A stretch of DNA of 64,000 bases from RPQJ01 sp963793675 (GCA_963793675.1 CAWCBA010000004.1:282293-346292), one strand, 5' to 3'. Shown: positions 16,694-27,552, numbered from the stretch's first letter. Made by a program: numbers and translations. Notes: generated by a model from the letters alone, not told the origin.

Positions 16694-18732
16694 ATGCGCA
16701 GAGCGATTCCCGTCTGGTGCCTGGCGATGCTGGTCAGCGCAGCCTCCGTTGCACGGTCCACCGCTCCCGCAGCCGCACCTGCGCCGGACGCGAAGGAATA
16801 CGCGGCCGTGCCCCGGCTGCAGTTCAACCAGCACGCAGCCCAGCAGGCCGACCCGCTGTTCTGGGTTCGTGACGCGAATGCCAATGGCGTACTCGAGCCC
16901 GATGAACTCGCTGTCACCTGGGGACCAACCGATGCCAGCCTGCGCCGCTACGTGACAGGACGGCCGCTTCACGCCCGAGTTCGCGGCGGCGTATGCACGG
17001 ATCGCCCGGCCCGCGTCTTTCGACGGGCTGAGCGATGCGGAGCGGGCCCGGCGCCAGGCCGTCGTGGCGGAACTCGAGCAGGGCCGTCCGACGCTGGTGC
17101 TGACCAGGCTCACCGAACCCCGCGACGTGCAACTCGTCGGGCATCTGGAGAAAGCCGCGCGCATCATCGAGCGTCTCTACGCGCAAGCAGAACGGCGTGT
17201 TCGGGCTCGATGGCGGCATCCCTGCGGACGACACCGCCTCGCGGGCGCTCTTCTTCCGCAACCAGGGTCCGTTCTGCAAGGCGCCGAAGACCGAGAACGA
17301 CCCGGCCTGCTGCGCGCTGGCTGCGCGACCGAAGCGCATCTCGGGACTTTATCCGGCATCGATCCAGACCGACGGCAACTTCTGCAATGTGCTCGAGCAG
17401 CGCGCGGATGCGGATGCGCTGTTCAACCAGTTCTCGGTCGTGCGCCACAAGGCGGGCGGACGCGCGGCGGGTAACCCTGCGACCGACGAACTCGTGGCCG
17501 TCCCCTACCACGTGGCATTCGCGGACGACATGAAGGCCGTCAGCGCCGAATTGCGTGCCGCGGCCACGGTGCTGGCGGGTGATCCTGCGGAGACCGCGTT
17601 CAGGGCGTATCTCGAGGCCGCGGCCCAGGCGTTTCTCGACGACAGCTGGTTCAAGGCCGACGTCGCCTGGAAGGCGATGACCGCGACCAACTCGAAGTGG
17701 TACCTGCGCGTCGCTCCCGACGAGGTCTACGCCGAACCCTGTTCGCGCAAGGCGAACTTTCACGTGACGTTTGCGCGCATCAACCAGGAGTCGCTCGAAT
17801 GGCAGCGGCGACTCGAGCCGGTCAAGGACGACATGGAAGCGGCGATGGCCGCGCTCGCCGGTCCGCCGTACCAGGCGCGCAAGGTCGGATTCACGTTGCC
17901 GGATTTCATCGACATCGTGCTGAACGCGGGCGACAGCCGGAACGCGCTCGGCGCCACCATCGGACAGTCCCTGCCCAACTGGGGGCCGGTTGCGGAATCC
18001 GGCGGGCGCACGGTGGCAATGACCAACCTGTACACCGATCCGGACAGCGAGGCCGCGCTCGTCGAGCAGGCCCGCTCGCTGCTCTGCAGGACCACGGCCG
18101 ACCGCGTGGATCCGGCGGTGCGCTTCATGACGCTCTCGACGGTGCTGCACGAGGCTGCGCACAATCTCGGGCCCTCGCACGAGTACCGCGTGAACGGCAT
18201 GACCGACGACCAGGCGTTCGGCGGCGCGCTCGCTTCGACGCTGGAGGAACTCAAGGCGCAGACGGCGGCGCTGTATTTCTCCGACTGGCTCGCGGCGCGC
18301 GGGGTGCTGAGCAAGGAAGACGCGCAGAGCGTGCACGTGCGCGACGTCCTGTGGTCGTTCGGTCACATCGCGCAGGGCATGCTCGACGCCCGCGGCAAGC
18401 CCAAGCCGTACTCGCAGCTTGCGGCGATCCAGATGGGCTACCTCAACCAGCGCGGCGTGCTCGAGTGGAAGGCCACCGAGAAGGCCGCCAACGGCACGGA
18501 CACGGGTTGCTTCGAGGTCGATCTCGCGAAGTGGCCGGCAGCCGTCAATGATCTTTCCCGCCTGGTGTTCGGCATCAAGTCGCGCGGTGACCGCACGCTG
18601 GCCGAAAAGACCCGTGACGAATGGGTGACCGACGGCACGGCGTGGGCGGGACTGCGCGGCGTGATCCAGGAACGCTGGCTCCGCGGGCCCAAGGCTTCAT
18701 TCGTGTACGCGATCCAGTCCGCCGGGAGTTGA
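16694..18732 (+). pseudogene. Broken periplasmic HExxH metallopeptidase-like protein (M49-like)
   Basis: Reconstructing three frames gives one protein of about 680 residues. The N-terminal frame (16694 to about 16955) has a signal peptide, then DANANGVLEPDEL, an EF-hand-like calcium loop. The middle frame (about 16960-17185) has SDAERARRQAVVAELEQG and VQLVGHLEKAARIIERLY. The C-terminal frame (about 17187-18732) is about 515 residues and includes HEAAHNLGPSHEY near 18150 and LEELKAQT, a zinc-site layout like dipeptidyl-peptidase III relatives (HExxH plus downstream EE). Two single-base frame changes break it. AAAGGA precedes the ATG at 16694. If the breaks are sequencing errors, this is an intact secreted metallopeptidase-like protein. 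Confidence 0.6.
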
Positions 18733-18789
18733 AACGAGTCACGCAGGATCGCGACTTTCGTCCGCTGAGGGCGGGGCGGATCGCCTCCC

Positions 18790-20046
18790 TCACGAGGTAC
18801 CGTGAGCGGCTGCCTCCGTGGTCTCCGACGCATGCCCCAGCAGCTCGCCGCTGGAACTCGTGCCCGGAGGCGTCCCGACAAAGGGCGTCTTCTGCTCCTC
18901 CGGAATGGGCGCGCGCCGGCCCATGCGGAACAGCGCGTAGACGGCTAGCACGACGTGCAGGACTGCCAGCAGCGGCAGGAACGCATCGTTGCCGATCGCC
19001 TGCATGATTGCCGCGACGAGGATCGGCGCAATGAAGGCGCCGGCGCCGTTGACGAGGATCAGTGTGCTGCTCGCGCCAAGCCTCTCTTCTGCCGGCACGT
19101 GGTCGTTGACGTGAGCCGAACTAAGCGAATACAGGGTCAGGCTCATGCCGCCATACGCGGCCACCATGGCGAAGAAACCTAAGCGTGAAATATCTGCCAG
19201 CCACCAGGCGCCCGTCGCGCCAAGGGCCGCCAGCAGGCAGACGGCGATGACGACCGTGCGCCGGTCCATGCGGTCGGAAATGCGACCGACCGGCAGTTGG
19301 GTCAGGCAGCCCGCGAGAATGGCCGCGGCCATGAACAACGAGACTTCGAGAGTGGTGAAGCCCTTGCCGTCAGCGTAGAGGGCGCCGAGCGAGAACAAGC
19401 AGCCCGAGACGGCCCCGGCAACCGCCACGCCGACCACTCCGAGCGGCGAACGGCGGAACAGGTCACGCAGGCGCACCCGCACCGGCACGCTGAACTCCGG
19501 CGCCGAACTCGTCGTCAGCGCCATCGGCACCATCGCGACCGAGATCAGCATCGATACCAGGATGAACAGCACGGTGCTGCGCGGATCGGCCAGGTTGAGC
19601 AGCAACTGTCCGAGGCCGAGGCCCGCGTAGCAGACGAGCATGTAGAGCGACAGCAGCAGGCCGCGATGCTCGTTGTCCACCCGGTCGTTCAGCCAGCTCT
19701 CGGCCACCACGTAGATGCCGGCAAAGCAGAAGCCGGAAGCGACGCGAAGCAGTGTCCAGGGCAACGGCGCGACGAATACGCCCTGCAGCAGGATCAGCAC
19801 CGAAGCGAGCGAGGTAAGCGCGGCAAAGACACGGACGTGACCAACCGAGCTGACCAGGGCGGGGGTCATCAGCGACCCGCCCATGTAACCCAGGTAGTAG
19901 CCCGCCAGCATGACGCCCGCAAGCAGGGTCGGAAACCCTTCGAGGCTTGCGCGCAGGCCGACCAGCGTGCCCTGCAGGCCGGCGCCCAGCATCAGCAACG
20001 CCATGCCGAGCAACAGCGTCCAGGTCGCGGCCAGTGCAGTGCGCAT
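18790..20046 (-). CDS. MFS transporter (YcaD-like)
   Basis: A 418-residue inner-membrane transporter with about 12 hydrophobic helices. It has the MFS loop motif between helices 2 and 3 in weak form and the loop 8-9 motif GRISDRMDRRTVVIAVCLL, which is well conserved. The segment YVVAESWLNDRVDNEHRGLLLSLYM is typical of the YcaD/UPF0226-type MFS subgroup. Substrate is unknown. A hydrophilic Thr/Ser tail of about 40 residues follows the last helix. It stands alone: the HD gene upstream is on the same strand, 57 bases away, and a convergent gene lies downstream. Confidence 0.85.
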   Translation of the reverse strand: MRTALAATWTLLLGMALLMLGAGLQGTLVGLRASLEGFPTLLAGVMLAGYYLGYMGGSLMTPALVSSVGHVRVFAALTSLASVLILLQGVFVAPLPWTLLRVASGFCFAGIYVVAESWLNDRVDNEHRGLLLSLYMLVCYAGLGLGQLLLNLADPRSTVLFILVSMLISVAMVPMALTTSSAPEFSVPVRVRLRDLFRRSPLGVVGVAVAGAVSGCLFSLGALYADGKGFTTLEVSLFMAAAILAGCLTQLPVGRISDRMDRRTVVIAVCLLAALGATGAWWLADISRLGFFAMVAAYGGMSLTLYSLSSAHVNDHVPAEERLGASSTLILVNGAGAFIAPILVAAIMQAIGNDAFLPLLAVLHVVLAVYALFRMGRRAPIPEEQKTPFVGTPPGTSSSGELLGHASETTEAAAHGTS

Positions 20047-20103
20047 GTGGGGGTATCCGGCGTGAGCGGCGGCGACTATACCAAGGTCGCGGGCCCGGCA
20101 CTC

Positions 20104-20649
20104 CTAGCCCGTCGGCTTTTGTCGATACAGCCGATCGAACATCCGCTCGAGCCTCGGATTGACGCCGCGCGCCTGGTCCACCACTTCCTTCGCCCAGTCG
20201 AAATACTTCTGACGCCGACCCAGCGACCATCCGGCCGGCGGGCTGGCGAGGATGTCGCGCAGATTGCAGATCTTGTCGGCGAGCTTCACCTGTCGCGCCC
20301 GCTCGCTGGCACGCCCGGCTTTCGCCACTTGCAGCCGCTTGCGCGATTGATCCGCCAGGAACTTGACGTCGGTCACTTCGATCACGACGTCCGCCACGGA
20401 CGTACCGAAGACGCCGCGCAACTCGTCATACGTCGTCTCGGTGTCTTCGATGGTGTCGTGCAGCAGCGCAGCGGCGATGACGATCGGGTCGTGCACGCCC
20501 CCATCCGTGTGCAGCACCTCGGCGAGATTGATCGGGTGATTGATGTAAGGGGTCGCCTTCACGTCCTTGCGCCGCTGGTCCCTGTGCTTGTGGGCCGCGA
20601 ACTGTGCCGCCCTCAACACCAGCCCGAGTCCGTCCGTCGTCTTGGGCAC
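20104..20649 (-). CDS. HD-domain hydrolase, small alarmone hydrolase-like
   Basis: A 181-residue protein resembling the hydrolase half of RelA/SpoT and the MESH1/SAH family. Visible are AAQFAAHKHRDQRRKD, YINHPINLAEVL, ALLHDTIEDTETTYDEL and FGTSVADVVIEVTD, giving the HD metal ligands and the EDT motif. The C-terminal KLADKICNLRDI is the second family block. Such proteins remove the 3'-diphosphate of (p)ppGpp, or act on related nucleotides. I chose the GTG at 20649 (AGGGAGAC upstream), because the conserved domain begins a few residues later; the frame is open to 20859. The synthetase domain is absent. Confidence 0.85.
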   Translation of the reverse strand: MPKTTDGLGLVLRAAQFAAHKHRDQRRKDVKATPYINHPINLAEVLHTDGGVHDPIVIAAALLHDTIEDTETTYDELRGVFGTSVADVVIEVTDVKFLADQSRKRLQVAKAGRASERARQVKLADKICNLRDILASPPAGWSLGRRQKYFDWAKEVVDQARGVNPRLERMFDRLYRQKPTG

Positions 20650-20730
20650 GCGCGTCTCCCTTTTTGCCCGGGACTGCTGCAGGGCAACCCACCACCTGAG
20701 CCCGCCGGCGCCGGCCGTCCCAGGTAACGA

Positions 20731-20756
20731 GGGACGGCGGTATTGCCCGCCGTCCC
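20731..20756 (-). terminator. Strong hairpin after the IPT lipoprotein gene
   Basis: A perfect 10-base inverted repeat GGGACGGCGG / CCGCCGTCCC with a 6-base loop, 10 bases beyond the stop of the minus-strand gene ending at 20766. The following T-tract is poor, so it may be a weak terminator or an mRNA-stabilising stem. Confidence 0.5.
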
Positions 20757-20765
20757 CGCGAACCA

Positions 20766-22881
20766 TCAGAACGTCGTTGTCCTGAAGATCGCACCGTTGT
20801 ACAGGCTCGGGACGCCGCCCGGCCAGAAGTTCGAGGCGTTCGATACGAACGTCACCCAATTCGGCCCGGTCCAGGCATCGTGATTGCCGCGCGGCGCAAA
20901 GCTGGCGCCGTTGCCCTGCAACCCGCTTTCACCCACCGACAGCAGCTCGGTCGTCGCGACGCAGGTGGTCGAATCGTGGCAAACATGACGAATGAACACG
21001 TCCTCGAAGCCATTGGTGTCATCCGGCACCACGCCGTCGGCCGCCGTCACAAACAGCACCTCCTCGCCGTCCCAGCGCATGTGGCCCGGCTGGGTCGACG
21101 GCCTGCCGACGATCTGCTGTCCCGTGCCGGTCAGCGAGATCCGCTGCGTCGACGGTGTGCAACCCGGACGGCCACGGCACGTATCCCGCATGAACACGTC
21201 CGCGAGGTTGTTGGTATCGCCCGTCACCAGGTTCGTCGCGCTCGATACAAACACCACGAAGCGACCGTGATAGTCGTAGCCCGACATGCCCTCCATGGGC
21301 AGGCCGACCAGCGGCTCCGAGTTCGCGCCATCGGACTGGAGACCGTCGTTGGCAAGCGAGATGCGCTCAGTCGAAGGCGTGCAGGCGGACTCCGCCCCGA
21401 TGCACGTGTCCCGCATGAACACGTCCACGACGCTGTTCGAATCACCGCTAACCAGGTTGGTCGCTGCGGAGGTGAACGCCACGTAGCGGCCGGTGAACGC
21501 CGGCGAGCCACTGACGCCGTTGGCATCCAGGCCACCTGGCGCAACCGAGATGCGCCGCGTGCCCGGAGTGCAACCACTGACCGAACTGGGGCACACGTCA
21601 CGGAGGAAAACGTCCGCCACTCCATTGCCGTCACCGGTAACGATGTTCGGATCAGCGCTGACGAAGACCACGTGACCGCCATCAACACCGATCGCGGGAG
21701 CGCTGGCCGGCAGGTTCGACTGCGAGCCGTCATCGCGCAGAGAGACCCGAACCGTTGCGGCCGTGCAACCTGCGATCGACCCGACCCTGTCGTCGAGGCA
21801 CGTGTCCCGCAGGAATACGTCGTCTACGCCATTGGTGTCGCCTGCGACCAGATTGCTCGCCGCAGACACGAACGCGACGTAACGCCCGTCGAAACTGACC
21901 GCCAGCGATCCGCCTGGGCTGGCCGCAGTCGAGCCGCTGTCACCGTTGGCCTGCGACCCGTCCGGCGCCACGGAAATGCGGGTCGTCTTCGGCGTGCAGC
22001 CGTCCAGCAGGTCGCCTGTCCAGTAGTCCATGCAGGTGTCGCGCACGAAAACGTCCCAGGTTCCGTTCGTGTCGTTCGGCACCAGGTTCGACGCTTTCGA
22101 CGCGAAGATGGCGTGGCGACCGAGGAACGACAGGCCGCCATTGATACTCGGCCCATTGGGCGGGGATCCGTCCGGCGCCACCGTGACCGGTACCGGCCCA
22201 CTCGCTACGGGTGGAGTGGCAACGACGAAGATCAGCGCATTGCTGGTCCCTCCGTTCGGCGCCGGGTTGGTCACGGTGACTCGCACACTGGCCGGCACGG
22301 CGACGTCGACTGCCGCAATGGCGGCCGTCAACTGCGTCGCGCTGACGAAGGTCGTGGCGCGGTTCGCGCCGTTCCATTGCACGGTCGCGCCCTGCACGAA
22401 TCCGGTGCCTTTCACGACCAGGTCGAATGCCGGATTGCCGGCGAAGATGCCAGGTGGCTCAAGGCTCGTGATGGCCGGCACCGGCGCGACCGGTTCGATG
22501 GTGAATGCGATCGCCGCCGACGTCCCGCCGCCCGGGGTCGGACTGACGACCGTGACCTGCGCCGTGCCCGCGCTGGCGATGTCGCCCGCGGCAATGGCGG
22601 CCGTCAACTGCGTTGCGCTGACGAACGTGGTCGTACGCGTGGCACCGTTCCAATGCACCGCGGAGCCAGACACGAAACCCGTGCCATTGGCCGTGAGCGT
22701 GAACCCCGCGCCACCGGCCACTGCGGCGGCCGGTGACACGGAGGTCAGGACGGGCACGGGATTCTTCGACTTCTTGTCGTCGCCGCCACAGCCCGGCGAC
22801 ACCGAGGACGGAAACCAGGAATACCACGAAGAACAGTTTGATCCACCGTTGCAGTGGACATGCGCGTGTCGTTCCCGACAT
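20766..22881 (-). CDS. IPT/TIG-domain lipoprotein with six Asp-rich propeller-like repeats (frameshifted in signal peptide)
   Basis: About 704 residues. The start at 22881 has GGAGGG upstream and encodes a signal peptide ending VLGVAG. At about 22787-22792 one extra base in a GGG run shifts the frame; restoring it gives VLGVAGCGGDDKK, a lipobox. Two IPT/TIG immunoglobulin-like domains follow (each with GTGFV...VxWNGAxRxTTFVSATQLTA). Then come six repeats of the pattern NLVxxDTNGxxDVFxRDTC, each followed by a cysteine pair and a RISLxxDG strand, a TolB/WD40-like propeller family. Probably anchored at the cell surface or periplasm. Function is unknown. The downstream frame is open to 22940 only by passing the signal-peptide frameshift. 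Confidence 0.75.
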
Positions 22882-23021
22882 AGGCCCTCCTTGGCGGGGC
22901 TCGCGCGACCAAAGACGTCGGCGCGGCCCACGTCTTGCACTGAACAGGCTCCGCCGATCGGAGCTGGATCGCCATCAGAGGAAATCGCTAGCGTCCGCTG
23001 TGGCTTGATGCCAGGCTGAAC

Positions 23022-23405
23022 TTACTTGGCAGAATGAGCGGAGCGCTTGGCTTCGATGACCTTGCGGGCTTCCTGCATCGCGCCGTCCACTGCATCCTTG
23101 ATGCACTTTTCCGGGCTCGAGCCCTCGGCGGGAATTGCAAGCTTGATCTGCTCACAAGACGCCTTGGCCGTGTCTTTGATGCGATTTTCGAGTTGCAGCG
23201 CCCCGAATTCCGACGTCAGGTCGAGGTCGGCGTAGCTGACGCGACTCTGGATCGTGACCTCCCGGATAGGGACGCCATATTGGGACTGCCCAACTTTGGT
23301 CGAGCGCGCAGCCTCGACCGTGACAACCTCCATGGGTTGCGCGAGGGCCGACCCGCTTACGATTGCCAGGACTCCTGCCAGAGGAATGAAGTTTTTCGTG
23401 CGCAT
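23022..23405 (-). CDS. UrcA family secreted protein
   Basis: A 127-residue protein with a cleavable signal peptide (FIPLAGVLAIVSGSALAQP). The UrcA pattern follows: VSYADLDLTSEFGALQLENRIKD in two parts, and two cysteines about 20 residues apart (ASCEQIK; PEKCIKDAV), which probably form a disulfide. UrcA proteins are small periplasmic or secreted proteins of unknown function, common in Sphingomonadales and Steroidobacter-like bacteria. It is a single gene divergent from the CFA-like methyltransferase. The family match is good; the function is unknown. Confidence 0.85.
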   Translation of the reverse strand: MRTKNFIPLAGVLAIVSGSALAQPMEVVTVEAARSTKVGQSQYGVPIREVTIQSRVSYADLDLTSEFGALQLENRIKDTAKASCEQIKLAIPAEGSSPEKCIKDAVDGAMQEARKVIEAKRSAHSAK

Positions 23406-23676
23406 TGCGGGAACTCCTTGTCGTGGTGCTTCCTGACTGCTCGATCCACCAAGATGTTAGATCGCTGGTGGCCGGCGCAACAGCCGTACTCTGTGCAGCC
23501 CAACGAGAATTGCTGCTGATTTTTCCTGACTTGACCTGCGAATGGCGCACACCGCCAGACATGCCTGCGGCCGCCAGCGACACGGGTCGAGTGCACTGAT
23601 TGCGCGCTGCCGTCACAAGAGTGTATGAAGCTGGCAACAAGACGACCCTCCTGCGATACAGGACCGGGCGACAACC

Positions 23677-24806
23677 ATGGCAGCAAAAGACAAGCTGGCG
23701 GCCTTGTTGCGGGCCGCAGACATCGAGATCGATGGCAGCGATCCGTGGGATCTGCGCGTACTCGACGAGCGCTTCTACGCTCGCGTACTCGCGCATGGAA
23801 CCCTGGGCGCCGGCGAGTCCTACATGGATGGCTGGTGGGAGGTCGCGCGCCTCGATGAGTTCTTCGCGCGCGTCCACCAGGCCAGGCTCGACCGCGAGCT
23901 CAGGACCGCCGGGGTCCTGGCGCAGGTCGCACTCAGCAGGATTCGCAACCTGCAGGGGCGCAACCTCTCAACACGCGTCGCGCGGCGGCACTACGACCTC
24001 TCGCACGACCTGTACGTCGCCATGCTCGGCCCGACCATGCAGTACACCTGCGCCTACTACGGCACCGACGGGGTTGATCGCACGCTCGATGAGGCGCAGC
24101 GCCTCAAGCTCGACCTGATCGCAAGGAAGCTCCACCTGCAGCCCGGCATGACCGTGCTGGAACTCGGCGGCGGTTTCGGGGAACTCGCCTACCAGCTCGC
24201 GCGTCACCATCGTTGCCGCGTCGTCAGCTACAACATCAGCCGCGAACAGGTCGAGTTTGCCCGCACCCGCTGCGCGCAACTGCCGGTCGAGTTCCGGCTG
24301 CAGGACTACCGTGAGGCCGCATCGGATGCGGCGAGGTACGACCGCGTCGTCAGCATCGGGCTCATGGAACACGTCGGACCGAAGAACTACCGGAACTTTT
24401 TCGAAATCGTGAACGCGCGGCTGGCGCCGGGCGGGCTCGCACTGGTGCATACCATCGGCGGCAACCTCAGCAAGTCGACGACCGACCGCTGGATCGACAG
24501 GTACATCTTCCCGGGCGGCGTCATCCCGTCCGAAGGCAACTCGCCACGGCCAAGGAGGGGCTGCTCGTCCTCGAGGACTGGCACAACTTCGGGCCGGACT
24601 ACGACCGCACCCTGCTGGCGTGGGATGCGAACTTCCGCGCGGCATGGCCGGCGCTGCGCACCGATCCGCAGCTTGACGAACGCTTCTACCGGATGTGGCG
24701 CTATTACCTGAACTCCACCGCCGGGGCGTTTCGCGCGCGCACCTTGCACCTGTGGCAACTCGTCCTGAGCCGGGGCGACGTTCCGCGCTACGTGCCAGTC
24801 CGCTGA
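23677..24806 (+). CDS. Cyclopropane/branched fatty acyl-phospholipid methyltransferase (one frameshift)
   Basis: A SAM-dependent methyltransferase of the CFA-synthase family, about 376 residues. Family blocks include FYARVLAHGTLGAGESYMDG, RHYDLSHDLYVAMLGP, MQYTCAYYG, the SAM site VLELGGGFGELAYQLA and IGLMEHVGPKNYRNFF. The frame breaks at about 24537: one base is missing after GAAGG, and the next frame carries the standard ending (QLATAKEGL, EDWHNFGPDYDRTLLAW) with a stop at 24806. It adds a methyl or methylene group to unsaturated phospholipid acyl chains. The FAD oxidase gene starts 4 bases later, suggesting a two-gene pathway for methyl-branched fatty acids rather than simple cyclopropanation. 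Confidence 0.8.
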
Positions 24807-24809
24807 GCG

Positions 24810-26148
24810 ATGCGGTTCACGACGCACGCCGAGCACCGCAGACGGGTCGAACAGCTCGCGGCGGTCTTGCGTTCCTCGACCGGACCGGTGCGCCTGCGCA
24901 AGCGCACCAGCAACCTCTTCCGTCCCCGGCAAAGTGCGGACCGGGTGTTCGATCGACGGCACCACGCTCGATCACGTGATCGCGATCGACCGCGTGGCGC
25001 GCACGGCCGAAGTCGAGGGCATGACGACGTACGCTGATCTCGTCGACGCAACCTTGCCGCTGGGCCTGGCACCGGCGGTCGTCCCCGAACTCAAGAGCAT
25101 CACTGTCGGTGGCGCGACCACCGGTCTCGGCATCGAGTCGAGCGCGTTCCGCTTCGGCCTGGTGCATGAAACCGTCGACGAGATTGACGTGCTGGTCGCC
25201 GACGGCCGCGTGTTGCGCTGCTCGCCGACGGAGCACGCCGACCTGTTCTGCGGGTTCCCGAACTCCTATGGCAGTCTCGGCTACGCGACGCGGCTCAGCC
25301 TCAGGCTCGTCCCGGTCGCGCCTTTCGTGCACCTGCGTCACGAGCGCTTTGCGGATGCAGAACGGTACTTCGCCGCGATCGCCGCGGAGTGTGCCGATCC
25401 GACCTGCGACTACCTTGACGGGGTCTTCTTCGGCACCGGCGATTTCGTTCTGACCCGCGCGACGCTGGTCGAGCAGCTCCCGGCCGGCGCGGCGGTGAGC
25501 GACTACACGTGGATGCGGCAGTACTGGCGCAGCCTGCGCGGGCGCGCGGACGACTACCTGACGACCGGCGACTACCTGTGGCGCTGGGACACGGACTGGT
25601 TCTGGTGCAGCAGGAACGTGGGCGCGCACCTCGCGCCCGTCCGCCTGCTCGCGGGACCGCGACTGCTTTCGAGCGTGACGTACCAGAAGATCATGCGCGC
25701 CGGCCAGCGCTACCCGCTCAAGGCGCTCCAGCATTTCCGGCCGCGCTCGGAATCAGTGATCCAGGACGTGGACATCCCGCTCGCTGCCGCCGCTGGTTTC
25801 CTTGCGCAGTTCCACGCCGCGGTCGGCATCACGCCCGTGTGGGTCTGTCCGTTCAGGGTCATGACCGACCGCTATCCGCTGTACCGGCTGCGGACGGACA
25901 CGCCGTACGTCAATTTCGGGTTCTGGGACACGGTGCGCAGCCGGGAGCCTGATGGTCATTACAACGCGATCGTCGAGCAACTGGTGACACGGCACGGCGG
26001 CAAGAAGAGCCTGTATTCACGCAGCACCTTCGACGAACAGGCGTTCTGGACCCTGTACGACCGGCAGGCGTACGACGCGCTGAAGCGCGCTTACGATCCG
26101 CAAGGCCGGTTCCCCGGCTTATACGAAAAAGCCGTCGGCCGCGGCTGA
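24810..26148 (+). CDS. FAD-binding oxidoreductase partner of the CFA-like enzyme (one or more frameshifts)
   Basis: About 446 residues in the FAD-linked oxidase (DHCR24/UfaA-like) family. The first frame (24810 to about 24930) gives RRVEQLAAVLRSSTG and LRKRTSNLFR. The second (about 24934-26148) gives TTLDHVIAIDRVARTAEVEG, MTTYADLVDATLPLGLAPAV and ITVGGATTGLGIESSAFRFG, the FAD-binding core. The C-terminal part has VWVCPFR and NFGFWDT. It begins 4 bases after the methyltransferase stop. In Actinobacteria and some Proteobacteria such an oxidoreductase follows the CFA-like methyltransferase and reduces the methylene intermediate to a 10-methyl fatty acid (TmsA/BfaA-type). The same role here is inferred. 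Confidence 0.75.
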
Positions 26149-26169
26149 CGCGCTGCGAGTTGCTGCCGA

Positions 26170-27552
26170 TCAGCCTGATCGGGCCGCAGCGGTTTCGACG
26201 ACTCCAGGCTCAGCACCAGGACTGTGCGGCAGCGTGACGACGAAGCGGGCCCCGCCCGTGTATGAGCGGTCGAGTTCGAGCGACCCGCCGTGCGCCGTGG
26301 CCACCAGTCGCGCCAGATACAGGCCCAGCCCGCTGCCGCCGGTGTCACGCGTGCGCGACGGATCGCCGCGGTAGAACGGCTCGCCAATCAGATCCGCCTG
26401 CTGCGGCGAGATGCCTGGCCCCTGGTCGGACACGCTGATCCACCAGGAGCGATTCCCCGCATCGAAGTCGATGGCCACGATGCCATGGACCGGTGGTGAG
26501 AAACGCAGCGCATTGCTGAGGAGGTTCTTCAGCATCAGCGTCAAGCGCGCCTCGTCGGCCTGCACGCACAGGTCGTCCGGACCGACGACGCGGATCCGGC
26601 CGCGGTCACCGGAAAAGTAGTCATGGATCAGTCGATCGACCAGCTGTCGGACGGCAACCTCCGCGATCCGCAGGGACGCATGCCGGGTATTGAGGCGTTC
26701 GGCCTCGAGCAGCGTCGTGATGATCTTCTCCATCTCGGCCACGTCACCGCGCAGGCCGCGGTTGTCGGGCGTGTCGTCGGCGAGCTCGACGGCGAGCCTG
26801 AGGCGCGACAGGGGCGAGCGCAGCTCGTGACTGATGCCGAGCAGCAACTGGCGCTTGGCGTCGAGCATGCGTTGCACGTCGTCGGCCATCCTGTTGATGT
26901 CGGCCGCCAGGTCGCCGAGCTGGTCGCTGCGCGCCACTGCGATGCGATGTTCCAGGTGACCCTGGCCGATCTGCTCCGCGCCATGCCGGATCGCACCGAT
27001 CGGCTTGAACAGCCAGCGCACGGCCAGGTAGGTCAGCATCACCAGGGCCAGACCGAACCCGACGATGACCGGCGTCAGGCGACGTTCGACGACCGGGTCT
27101 GCGATCCGTGGCGAGGCGACGACGACCGCATAGGGCCCCTGTTCGAACTTCAGGAAGCCGTGCCCGTGATGCTTCGCGAACTGGACACCCTCGAGCCCAT
27201 CCAGCCATAGACCGGTGGCCGGCTGCAACACTTCGCTGCCGCCAAACGCGAGATCGGAAAGAGCCGGGAAATCGGGATCGGACGCCCAGTCGAGGTCGGG
27301 TCCGCTGATACGGATGTCGACCGGCACTTTGCGCGTGATCGCGAGCGCGTTGGCGATCCGCGGTGGATTGCCGATGTCGCTGCGCACGTACTCGACGTGC
27401 AGGGCCAGGTGGCTGCTGACGAGTTCGCGCAGCTGGTCGGTGGCATAGACCCAGCGGATGCCCAGCAGCGAACCATAGGCGAACAGCGCGCCCATCACGA
27501 GGAAGATCGCGAGCAGGCGAAACGACAGTGACCGCAACAGCTTGCTAAGCAT
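26170..27552 (-). CDS. Sensor histidine kinase (RstB/EnvZ-like)
   Basis: A 460-residue inner-membrane kinase. An N-terminal helix (LLAIFLVMGALFAYGSLLGI) and a second near residue 165 (LTPVIVGFGLALVMLTYLAV) flank a periplasmic sensor of about 130 residues rich in Asp, Gly and His (AKHHGHGF). HAMP follows (KPIGAIRHGAEQIGQGHLEHRI), then the H-box GISHELRSPLSRLRLA with the phosphorylated His, and the ATPase lobes N (LMLKNLLSNALRFS), G1 (DQGPGIS) and G2 (GSGLGLYLARLV). Its start overlaps the response regulator stop by 8 bases, so the pair is coupled. The signal is unknown; the His-rich periplasmic patch could bind metal (inference). Confidence 0.9.
   Translation of the reverse strand: MLSKLLRSLSFRLLAIFLVMGALFAYGSLLGIRWVYATDQLRELVSSHLALHVEYVRSDIGNPPRIANALAITRKVPVDIRISGPDLDWASDPDFPALSDLAFGGSEVLQPATGLWLDGLEGVQFAKHHGHGFLKFEQGPYAVVVASPRIADPVVERRLTPVIVGFGLALVMLTYLAVRWLFKPIGAIRHGAEQIGQGHLEHRIAVARSDQLGDLAADINRMADDVQRMLDAKRQLLLGISHELRSPLSRLRLAVELADDTPDNRGLRGDVAEMEKIITTLLEAERLNTRHASLRIAEVAVRQLVDRLIHDYFSGDRGRIRVVGPDDLCVQADEARLTLMLKNLLSNALRFSPPVHGIVAIDFDAGNRSWWISVSDQGPGISPQQADLIGEPFYRGDPSRTRDTGGSGLGLYLARLVATAHGGSLELDRSYTGGARFVVTLPHSPGAEPGVVETAAARSG

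Noticed and set aside
20880..22736. 618-codon plus-strand frame opposite the IPT lipoprotein
   Set aside because: Antisense shadow; the minus strand has repeated, regular domains.
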